Shown here: in pieces, positions 57,336-64,000 of the stretch
Numbering within the stretch: the stretch's first letter is position 1
How the letters are laid out: every line of letters begins with the position of its first letter
Source of the DNA: Exiguobacterium sp018617385
Lineage (GTDB): Bacteria; Bacillota; Bacilli; Exiguobacteriales; Exiguobacteriaceae
Direction: 5' to 3'
Length of the DNA: 64,000 bases
Assembly: GCF_018617385.1 (NCBI RefSeq)
Contig: NZ_JACSKA010000001.1
Location: forward strand, 124,001-188,000
Notes under the pieces: generated by a model
What the model was told of the DNA's origin: nothing
The model's input: the letters and a program-made list of their open reading frames with translations, nothing else
Database searches by the model: none
Program-made: the position numbers and the translations under genes

Positions 57336-58843
57336 CAAAACGCTTCGACGAAACGTTTGCCGGTCGTCTTTTTCCGCAGCATGGTCCAATCGATTAAAAT
57401 AGACTCTTCAAAATCCTTTAAGAATGCCTCATGCAGTTCTTGAATGGATGTAGTGTCGAATTGGGCAATCATCATCTCGTGGTTGAGAAACATACTACGA
57501 AAGTCGAAGTTGGCTGACCCGACGAGGGCAACTTTACCATCAATCAGGAGCGTTTTCGCATGGATGAAATGGCGGTTGTATTTATAAATTTTGATATTGC
57601 GCTTCAACAGTTGTTCAAAATAATACTCGGTCGCATGAAAGCTGAACCATTCGTCTCCTTTGCCCGGTACGACGATTCGGACATCGATGCCGCTACGACC
57701 TGCGACTTCGAGAATCGCCAACAGTTCAGGTGGTGGGACGAGGTATGGGGTGGTGAGCCAAATTGATTCTTTGGCATCCATCAACAGACGCATGAGTCCA
57801 TCGCGAATCGTGACGTCTTTACCAGGCGATGTGACGAGTAGTTGTGTCGCTCCGTTTTGCCCTTTTGGTTCATTGACAAAGTACTGAGAGAGGTGCTTTT
57901 CATCTGCGAACAGATCCCACGTCTCATCACTCGTCCCTTGTCCTGCGTATAGCCAGTTCTCGACAAAGAGCTGCTGTAATTCTCGGACGAGCGGACCTTC
58001 GAGACGGAGGTGAGTGTCACGCCAGAAACCGAGTTTATCATTCTTCCCAAGATATTCATCCCCGACGTTCAACCCGCCTGTTAGCGCGATTCGCCCATCC
58101 ACGACAATCAGTTTTTGATGGTTGCGGAAGTTGGCGTTAAACACGAGGTATGGATGCAAGACAGGGTCAAACGCCTGAACGTGGACACGGGACTCCCGTA
58201 ACGGTTGGATGAACTCTTCCCCGATTTCTTGACTGCCGAGCCCGTCATACAGAAAGCGGACAATGACATTTTCATTCGATTTTTGGATAAGGGCGTCTCT
58301 AACTTTTAACGAAATGTCATCCGTTCGAAAGAGATAGTATTGGATGTGGATGTGATCGGTTGCATGGTTGATGGCGTCTAACAATGCATCGAATTTCTCT
58401 TCCCCATTGACGAGCAGTTTAGTCGAGGTATGAGCGTCCGCACCCGTGGCCCCTAATTTTTCGAGTGTCCGTGTCAACGGATAAGAGGACACGACGTCAG
58501 GTGAGGTCTCGATTTTCTCACTTTCGATTGCTTGCCGTAGCATCCGAATCTCTGATGACGTCCGTTTGAAGCGTCGATGACGGCGGGGAGTGCGTCCGAA
58601 CATGACCCATGCCAAAACGCCGATGAACGGAATAAAGAAGACGGTCAGTAACCAGGCGAGCTTTCCTTGAGGTTGTACTTGGTCAAATAGAATCTGCCAT
58701 CCGACGATGAGCGGTGCGACGATGGCAATCCCGATTAGTACGGGTATGAGGACATCGAGCCAAAACAAAAGACCGATAAGCAAGATGACACTGATGACCA
58801 TGATGATCAGTTGAATCACGCGACGTTTCAAGCGAAACACCAC
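57311..58843 (-). CDS. cls: Cardiolipin synthase
   Basis: The 510-residue protein has two N-terminal membrane helices (about 10-29 and 31-50) plus a third near 62-82, then two phospholipase-D domains with HKD motifs: His242-Lys244-Asp249 (NHQKLIVVD) and His428-Lys430-Asp435 (IHAKTLLID). It condenses two phosphatidylglycerols into cardiolipin. Length is typical for Bacillales. Its 3' end is antisense to the VTT gene for 25 bp, so no terminator separates them. Confidence 0.95.
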   Translation of the reverse strand: MVFRLKRRVIQLIIMVISVILLIGLLFWLDVLIPVLIGIAIVAPLIVGWQILFDQVQPQGKLAWLLTVFFIPFIGVLAWVMFGRTPRRHRRFKRTSSEIRMLRQAIESEKIETSPDVVSSYPLTRTLEKLGATGADAHTSTKLLVNGEEKFDALLDAINHATDHIHIQYYLFRTDDISLKVRDALIQKSNENVIVRFLYDGLGSQEIGEEFIQPLRESRVHVQAFDPVLHPYLVFNANFRNHQKLIVVDGRIALTGGLNVGDEYLGKNDKLGFWRDTHLRLEGPLVRELQQLFVENWLYAGQGTSDETWDLFADEKHLSQYFVNEPKGQNGATQLLVTSPGKDVTIRDGLMRLLMDAKESIWLTTPYLVPPPELLAILEVAGRSGIDVRIVVPGKGDEWFSFHATEYYFEQLLKRNIKIYKYNRHFIHAKTLLIDGKVALVGSANFDFRSMFLNHEMMIAQFDTTSIQELHEAFLKDFEESILIDWTMLRKKTTGKRFVEAFCHIFSPLL

Positions 58844-58859
58844 CTTTCCATTAACGATG

Positions 58860-58888
58860 AAAACGAGGGGAGATGCCCCCTCGTTTTT
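58860..58888. terminator. Bidirectional terminator between the small membrane gene and cls
   Basis: AAAACGAGGGG and CCCCTCGTTTT arms around about 6 nt, with T runs on both strands. Confidence 0.88.
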
Positions 58889-59239
58889 CTAGTACACGCT
58901 GTTCAAGACAGCGTTGATTTCGTCCGCATAACGAACGAAGAAGTACACATTCACTGCGAGAGAGAACAAGACAAGGAAGAGACCAAACTGTGCTTTGACC
59001 CGATTTCGATTCCAATAATAGAAGACGGACAAAAGCACTGCCAGTCCAACGAATAGAGCGATGACTTCAACGATTCCCCAGACGATATCCTTGGATAAAA
59101 ACATGTCGACGATTGTCATGATGACATAGATGAAGACGACAATCCCCATGATCACGACTAAAATAGCTAAAATGATGCTAATCCAATCCGAACTAACCGC
59201 GTCAACTAGGTTTTCAATGGCCATTTCATATTCGCTCAC
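58889..59239 (-). CDS. Uncharacterised four-helix membrane protein
   Basis: The 116-residue protein has an acidic N-terminus (MSEYEMAIENLVDAVSSD) and hydrophobic segments at about 20-44, 54-74 and 85-103. The loop YYWNRNRVKAQ is basic and should face the cytoplasm. RBS GAAAGGAGG precedes the ATG. I do not recognise the family; similar small proteins are common and uncharacterised in Bacillales. Confidence 0.7.
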   Translation of the reverse strand: MSEYEMAIENLVDAVSSDWISIILAILVVIMGIVVFIYVIMTIVDMFLSKDIVWGIVEVIALFVGLAVLLSVFYYWNRNRVKAQFGLFLVLFSLAVNVYFFVRYADEINAVLNSVY

Positions 59240-59304
59240 AACCGTTCCTCCTTTCGAGAAAGTGCATAACTATTCATCTCTTACCCTTTTTTTCATATCT
59301 AAAA

Positions 59305-60495
59305 TCAAGGTTTCGTTGGCGAATGAATGAACGAAGGGAGCGGAATTTTTGAAACGATTGCAACGACTGCGAATACATAGAGCCAACTATTCGGCGGGAA
59401 AAAGAGAACGAGTAATACGATGATGGCCAGCGGTTGTCGCATCGCCGTCGCGAGTAAGGCGCTCGTCGTCAAGACGACGGAAAACGTCATATCGATGTCA
59501 AACAGTAAACTGAAAAAGTAACCGAGCGTGAATGAAGAAAAAAGAAGAGGATAGATGTGCCCGCCACGCCAACCGGTCGCTAAACAGAATGCGCTAAAGA
59601 GCAGTTTCAGTACACTAAACAAAAGAAGGGTGTAGAGCGGAATCAGACGCCACTCGTCGATATACTCAAGGATGGTTTCTTCTCCGGAGAAGAGAAGGTC
59701 CGGGTATAAGAGCGCCATCCCACCGATTCCGACTCCACCGAGCGTGGTGAGCAACAAGATGGGGACGTTCGAAAAGAGTTGCATCATGGCATGTTCACTG
59801 ATTAAGTAAAGCCAGCCGAGAAGAATGCCGCTCAGGACGATCAAGATGACGGTCCAATTGAGTTGAATCGTTTCCATCTCCGGAAATTTGATAATGAATG
59901 GTGGACGCTCGTCCAGTTGGTTCAATAAATAAAACGTTCCAATCCCGGCGAGTGTCGCCAGCAGATTTAGCATCGGTTGTTTCTTCTGCTCGTTCTCCTC
60001 AGCCGCAATCGCACCAAACAGTGGTGCGTTGAAGACGATCCCGAGCACGACGGCATGACCGACTTCTTGTAATTCTCCTAATTCTTGACGGACGTGACGG
60101 ATGCGATCCGAGAACCATGTTGTGAGTCCACCGACGATGCCGACGAGCGCGGCCTCAGGACCGAGGCTTGCACCTCCGATGAGGACTAGAAGGGCGGTCA
60201 ACGTTGTGAATCCAATCAAGCGATAGTCGATACGACCGGTATCTTTTCGTTCTTCCATCACTTCTGGCATGAGACGAGGCATTCGTCCATACCGACGTTG
60301 CAACAGACCGATGCATACACCGGCGATGACCGGCACGAGAAACAGATAAAAAGGAATATCAAATTGCTCAGGTACTGTGTGCCATACAACGTGAATCCCT
60401 TTATAAACGACAGATAAGAACAGCCAACTTACTAAACCGATGATGACTCCAAGTACGATTGCATACCCACTGACAATCCATGATTTCATCGACAT
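59305..60495 (-). CDS. ClC-family chloride channel/antiporter
   Basis: ATG 60495 or 60489 is the start (AGAGGTGGAG lies just upstream). The protein of about 396 residues has ten or so membrane helices. GGASLGPEAALVG near residue 110 carries the gating glutamate (the GREGP-equivalent), and GWRGGHIYPLLF corresponds to GxFxP. The first motif GSGIP is not obvious, and the protein is shorter than E. coli ClcA, so it belongs to a divergent ClC branch. It probably exchanges Cl- or F- for H+. Confidence 0.88.
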   Translation of the reverse strand: MSMKSWIVSGYAIVLGVIIGLVSWLFLSVVYKGIHVVWHTVPEQFDIPFYLFLVPVIAGVCIGLLQRRYGRMPRLMPEVMEERKDTGRIDYRLIGFTTLTALLVLIGGASLGPEAALVGIVGGLTTWFSDRIRHVRQELGELQEVGHAVVLGIVFNAPLFGAIAAEENEQKKQPMLNLLATLAGIGTFYLLNQLDERPPFIIKFPEMETIQLNWTVILIVLSGILLGWLYLISEHAMMQLFSNVPILLLTTLGGVGIGGMALLYPDLLFSGEETILEYIDEWRLIPLYTLLLFSVLKLLFSAFCLATGWRGGHIYPLLFSSFTLGYFFSLLFDIDMTFSVVLTTSALLATAMRQPLAIIVLLVLFFPPNSWLYVFAVVAIVSKIPLPSFIHSPTKP

Positions 60496-60610
60496 CTCCA
60501 CCTCTTTCGCTCACATCAACCTTCTATAATATGCTATCTCCTGAACATCTCTGAACGAAACCTAAAAGTAGATGAAACCATAAGGGGCGGCCGACACAAT
60601 TTCTGTGACT

Positions 60611-60657
60611 AAAAAAGAAAAGCACCGGATGTCGACGAGGTCGATTCCTGTGCTTTT
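60611..60657 (-). terminator. Terminator after the EAL-domain gene
   Basis: AAAGCAC and GTGCTTT arms extended by GTCGA/TCGAC pairs; on the minus strand a run of T follows. Confidence 0.85.
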
Positions 60658-60669
60658 GAACGTGATGAC

Positions 60670-61608
60670 TTATGCGATTTCAATCTTGTATTGATTAGCA
60701 GGAGCTGGTTTTCCGAAGAAATAGCCTTGCGCTAAATCGAATCCGAGCTCACGACAGACATCTGCCTCTTCCATACGTTCTACGCCTTCAGCAAGAAGAG
60801 TGATCCCCATCGAGTGGGTCAACGCACGCACTTGTCTGAGGAAAGCGCGTTTTTCAGCGTCTTCATCACAAAACGAGATATAGGAACGGTCAATTTTGAC
60901 ATAGTCCGGTTCGAGTCGCTTCAACATATCGATTGTTGAGAAGCCTGCCCCGACATCGTCTAATGCTACTTTCATCCCGCGCTTTTTATAGGTCGAAAAC
61001 ACGTGTTGGAGATGGTCGACGTCATGTACCTTCTCCGTCTCCACGACCTCAAAAATAAAACGGTCCGGGCTGAGGTCATATCGGTCGATGATATCGAACG
61101 TGTGCTGGAGACAATAGTCCGGGTTATAAATGGTCGAAGGTAAGAAGTTGATGAATGTCTTTTGGTGAGGGGCGACGGCTTCAAATGTCGCTTTGATCGC
61201 TTCCGCGCGGGCGCGTTGATCGAGCTTCGAATGAAGACCGAAGCGGTTTGCCGTCCGGAATAAATCATAGGGCGAGATGTTGGCGCCGCTACGGAGGAGT
61301 GCCTCGTACCCGAATGTTTCCGTAGAATCGAGGAAGATGATTGGCTGGAGGTGACTCTCGAACGTGCCGTGCTGAATCTGTTCAATGATGTGCCGATTGG
61401 CAAGCTGATCTTTAAGTGCTTCGACCTCGAGCGGAGGCGTCTGACTGTTGGAGTTATAATCGACACAGTAAACCGTCCCTTCCGCATGCAGAAGGAGCGT
61501 ATCGAGTTCTTCAAATGATTTATAAGGGTATTCCTTGAATTTCGTGACGAGTGTCCCTTGAGCAATCAAAGGAATGGTTGTGTTACAAGAAGCACAGGGT
61601 GACCACAT
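60670..61608 (-). CDS. EAL-domain protein, candidate c-di-GMP phosphodiesterase
   Basis: The 312-residue protein has an N-terminal part of about 75 residues with a CxxC pair (MWSPCASC) and VYCVDY, then an EAL domain. FGYEALLR (99-106), INFLPST, FEVVETE, DDVGAG (217-222, usually DDFG), KIDRS, LLAEGVE and QGYFFGKP are all present, so the metal ligands and general base look intact. It should cleave cyclic di-GMP. There is no GGDEF partner in the window. The N-terminal CxxC might bind zinc or sense redox. It is a single gene divergent from speE. Confidence 0.88.
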   Translation of the reverse strand: MWSPCASCNTTIPLIAQGTLVTKFKEYPYKSFEELDTLLLHAEGTVYCVDYNSNSQTPPLEVEALKDQLANRHIIEQIQHGTFESHLQPIIFLDSTETFGYEALLRSGANISPYDLFRTANRFGLHSKLDQRARAEAIKATFEAVAPHQKTFINFLPSTIYNPDYCLQHTFDIIDRYDLSPDRFIFEVVETEKVHDVDHLQHVFSTYKKRGMKVALDDVGAGFSTIDMLKRLEPDYVKIDRSYISFCDEDAEKRAFLRQVRALTHSMGITLLAEGVERMEEADVCRELGFDLAQGYFFGKPAPANQYKIEIA

Positions 61609-61809
61609 ACTATTCCACCTTTCGATTCAGAATTGGTTCAATCAGTATATCGGTCGTATCTCACAAAAAACTCACATTCAAGACCGATTCCGCAAAAAAA
61701 TCGTGCAAAATGGGTACAGGTTTTGTATACTTCCTATCGTATGATTAAGAAGCGCCTCAAAACGCCACTCGCATACGAACAACTTTTTGAACAGAAAGGG
61801 GTTCTATCG

Positions 61810-62649
61810 ATGGACCAAAAATTAAAATTATGGTTTACGGAGCACCAAACAGAAGATTACGGGATTACGTTCCGTGTAAACCACGTTTATGAGAGCGAAC
61901 AAACGGAGTTTCAACGACTAGAGATGGTCGAAACGGACGAGTTCGGAACGATGTTGTTACTTGACGGGATGGTCATGACGACGGATAAGGACGAATTCGT
62001 CTATCACGAGATGGTCGCACACGTCCCACTCTTTACACACCCGAATCCGAAGCATGTGCTCGTAGTCGGTGGGGGAGACGGCGGTGTCATCCGTGAAATT
62101 ATGAAACACCCATCAGTAGAAAAAGCGGTTCTCGTAGATATCGACGGGAAAGTTATTGAATATTCGAAGAAATACTTACCAAATATTGCGGGTGAGCTCG
62201 ATAACCCGCGTGTTGAAGTCATCGTCGGTGACGGATTCATGCATATCGCGAAGTCAGAAAACGAGTACGACGTCATTATGGTCGACTCGACTGAACCGGT
62301 CGGACCAGCAGCCAACCTCTTCACAAAAGGGTTCTATGCAGGGATTTCAAAAGCGCTCAAAGAGGATGGCATCTTTGTGGCTCAAACGGATAACCCATGG
62401 TTCACACCAGAACTGATTCAAACGGTTCAACGTGACGTGAAGGAAATCTTCCCAATCACGAAATTGTACACAGCAAACGTACCGACGTACCCGAGCGGCA
62501 TGTGGACGTTCACAATCGGTTCGAAGAAATACGATCCGGAACAAGTATCAGCGGAGCGTTTCCATGACATCGAAACGAAGTACTACACGCCGAAGCTTCA
62601 CAATGCAGCGTTCGTCCTTCCGAAATTCGTGGAGGACTTAACAAAATGA
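61810..62649 (+). CDS. speE: Spermidine synthase
   Basis: ATG 61810 follows AGAAAGGGG; the longer frame is leader. The 279-residue aminopropyltransferase has VVGGGDGGVIRE for decarboxylated SAM, VDSTEPVGPA with the catalytic Asp, and a DGMVMTTDKDEFVYHEM N-terminal region for putrescine. It overlaps speB by 4 nt, linking putrescine formation and use. A TATACT at 61726-61731 may be the -10. SAM decarboxylase is not in the window. Confidence 0.96.
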   Translation: MDQKLKLWFTEHQTEDYGITFRVNHVYESEQTEFQRLEMVETDEFGTMLLLDGMVMTTDKDEFVYHEMVAHVPLFTHPNPKHVLVVGGGDGGVIREIMKHPSVEKAVLVDIDGKVIEYSKKYLPNIAGELDNPRVEVIVGDGFMHIAKSENEYDVIMVDSTEPVGPAANLFTKGFYAGISKALKEDGIFVAQTDNPWFTPELIQTVQRDVKEIFPITKLYTANVPTYPSGMWTFTIGSKKYDPEQVSAERFHDIETKYYTPKLHNAAFVLPKFVEDLTK

Positions 62650-63527
62650 TTAAGCGTTTCGATGAAGCCTACTCAGGTAAAGTGTTTATCGCCAGCCTCC
62701 CAGAGGTGACAGAGGCGAAGACGGTTCTTTACGGGATGCCGATGGACTGGACAGTCAGCTTCCGTCCAGGTTCGCGTTTCGGTCCGAACCGGATTCGTGA
62801 AGTATCGATTGGACTTGAGGAGTACAGCCCATATTTAGACGGCGACTTGGCTGATGCCGCGGTGTACGATGCAGGCGATATCCCGCTTCCATTCGGGAAC
62901 GCACCGAAGTCGCTCGATATGATTGAGGCGTTCGTCAAAGATGTCGTCAAAGCAGGTAAGTTCCCACTCGGCATGGGCGGCGAACACCTTGTCACATGGC
63001 CGATCATCAAAGCGATGCACGACGTGTACGGCAACGACTTCGTCATCCTCCACTTGGATGCGCACACGGACCTTCGCGATGAGTATGAAGGCGAGCCGCT
63101 CTCACACTCGACTCCGCTCAAAAAAGCGGCAAACTTGATTGGACCATCGAACTGTTACTCGTTCGGAATCCGTTCAGGAATGAAAGAAGAGTTTGAGTGG
63201 GCACGTGAAGTCGGCTACAACATGCATCAGTTTGAAGTGATTGAACCACTCAAGCGCGTCTTGCCGACACTCGCTGGAAAAAAAGTATATGTCACGATCG
63301 ACATCGACGTCCTCGACCCGTCAGCGGCACCAGGGACAGGGACACAAGAAATCGGTGGCATCTCAACGAAAGAATTGCTCGAAGCGGTACATGCCATTGC
63401 GAACGCAGACCTCGACATCATCGGTGCCGACCTTGTCGAAGTGTCACCAGCATACGATCAGTCAGACATGACAGCCATCGCAGCAGCTAAGATTCTTCGT
63501 GAGATGATGATTGGATTCGTGAAGTAA
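62646..63527 (+). CDS. speB: Agmatinase
   Basis: The 293-residue ureohydrolase converts agmatine to putrescine and urea. The binuclear Mn site is formed by GMGGEHLVTWP, LDAHTDLRDE and IDIDVLDPS, all intact. It overlaps speE and is followed without a gap by the DUF2294 gene. The speE-speB order matches B. subtilis. Confidence 0.96.
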   Translation: MIKRFDEAYSGKVFIASLPEVTEAKTVLYGMPMDWTVSFRPGSRFGPNRIREVSIGLEEYSPYLDGDLADAAVYDAGDIPLPFGNAPKSLDMIEAFVKDVVKAGKFPLGMGGEHLVTWPIIKAMHDVYGNDFVILHLDAHTDLRDEYEGEPLSHSTPLKKAANLIGPSNCYSFGIRSGMKEEFEWAREVGYNMHQFEVIEPLKRVLPTLAGKKVYVTIDIDVLDPSAAPGTGTQEIGGISTKELLEAVHAIANADLDIIGADLVEVSPAYDQSDMTAIAAAKILREMMIGFVK

Positions 63528-63887
63528 ATGCGGAAAAAGGGTCAGCTGGAAATGGAACTGAGCGCTCGGATTACCCAATGGGAAAAAGAATATTTGGGTC
63601 GCGGGTCATTGACTTGTAAGGCAGACCTGCTTCGAGACCTCGCCATCGTCACACTCCAAGGCGTGTTGACGCCGGCCGAGTATGACTTGGCTACTAAGTC
63701 GTCAGGTCGCGAGCAATTGAAGAAATACCGCAACAATCTCGTCGAATCAGGACGTAGTCAACTCGAAACGATTGTCGGGCAAGTACTTGGTCGTTCGATT
63801 GTCTCGCTCCATACGGACATCAGTACGAAAACAGGGGAGCGTCTCATCGTGTTCCGACTAGATGCCCCTTGGGATCAAACCGATTGA
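63528..63887 (+). CDS. DUF2294 protein
   Basis: The ATG directly follows the speB stop with no spacer. The 119-residue protein opens MRKKGQLEMELSARITQWEK and contains EYLGRGSLTCKADLLRDLAIV, typical of DUF2294, then LETIVGQVLGRSIVSLHTDIS. ATG 63552 is an alternative but would cut the conserved opening. Function is unsettled. Tight coupling to speE-speB suggests a link to polyamine metabolism only by position. Confidence 0.85.
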   Translation: MRKKGQLEMELSARITQWEKEYLGRGSLTCKADLLRDLAIVTLQGVLTPAEYDLATKSSGREQLKKYRNNLVESGRSQLETIVGQVLGRSIVSLHTDISTKTGERLIVFRLDAPWDQTD

Positions 63888-64000
63888 CAACGAAACGTTA
63901 CCTTCTTAAAATGAAAAGCAGAGACGTATATAGGAGCGACTGGACGAGTCATGATGAAGCGTGCTTTCGAAATCTTATGACGGAGCTACTGACCAATTCA
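63888..64000 (+). other. Right edge: no supported gene
   Basis: An ATG at 63911 opens a frame to the window end (begins MKSRDVYRSD), but no ribosome site precedes it and nothing is recognisable. The stretch may instead be leader sequence for the next gene. I see no terminator after the DUF2294 gene. Confidence 0.25.

Noticed and set aside
63888..64000. T-box leader or short coding gene at the right edge
   Set aside because: No specifier stem, T-box sequence or ribosome site can be recognised in the part available.
1..64000. CRISPR arrays, tRNA and rRNA genes, intact transposases, prophage genes
   Set aside because: None seen on either strand: no regularly spaced repeats, no tRNA-like T-loop/CCA pattern and no transposase, integrase or phage structural protein among the translated frames.

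Overview
The window looks like chromosomal DNA from a low-to-mid GC Gram-positive of the order Bacillales, most likely Exiguobacterium or a close relative. This rests on gene content: HemQ, the LipM/LipL/LipA lipoate route, SAM-I (S-box) control of methionine salvage, CcpA-type cre boxes, PadR/HxlR/Rrf2 regulators, a liquefying alpha-amylase and a Des-type desaturase. Ribosome sites are strong AGGAGG types. The genus is an inference from reading only. Several genes that sit close together in Bacillus subtilis (hemQ-pta, lipL-ywfO, a small tautomerase, ywhD, speE-speB) appear here in order but spread over 64 kb, so this looks like that core region with blocks inserted between the old neighbours.

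Layout. 0-5.6 kb: hemQ, pta (cre upstream), a rhodanese, folE2 and a TerC-family transporter. 5.7-7.3 kb: an AT-rich two-gene insert encoding a HipA-like kinase and a HIRAN-domain partner, the best candidate for an undescribed system. 7.4-16.6 kb: methionine salvage in two divergent operons, mtnW-X-B-D and mtnK-A plus a sugar-type ABC transporter, each behind its own SAM-I riboswitch. 16.6-20.6 kb: small stress and detoxification genes around an HxlR regulator. 20.6-24.8 kb: sulfide:quinone oxidoreductase, DUF1641, a cysteine-bearing PAS histidine kinase, a NarL-type regulator and DUF202. 24.9-28 kb: ArsR/SRPBCC, XRE/membrane-protein and MhqA-like modules. 28-30 kb: nsrR and a compact hmp. 30.5-35.2 kb: a tightly overlapped operon (unknown protein, lipoprotein with Gly-rich tail, glutathionylspermidine-synthase-like ATP-grasp, DUF350), divergent from a K+ channel and a tandem-HD protein. 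35.3-43.2 kb: PadR/DUF2812, alpha-amylase with a cre palindrome, desaturase, lipA-lipM, secreted NagZ. 43.2-49.9 kb: DegV, lipL, ywfO, a Na/Pi-type transporter and a zinc protease. 49.9-54.7 kb: a MurNAc recycling operon (murR, GNAT, murQ, murP, mupG). 54.8-64 kb: ywhD, a dicarboxylate/amino-acid symporter, a VTT protein, cardiolipin synthase, a ClC channel, an EAL protein, speE-speB and DUF2294.

How the genes work together. Methylthioribose can be imported or made internally, phosphorylated (MtnK), isomerised (MtnA) and carried through MtnB, MtnW, MtnX and MtnD towards the methionine keto-acid; the aminotransferase is not in the window. Secreted NagZ frees MurNAc from wall fragments, MurP imports it, and MurQ and MupG process the phosphorylated forms. 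LipM, LipL and LipA make and attach lipoate. NsrR/Hmp handles nitric oxide, and SQR with the adjacent two-component system suggests a sulfide or redox response. All calls come from reading the sequence and translations; no database search was run.
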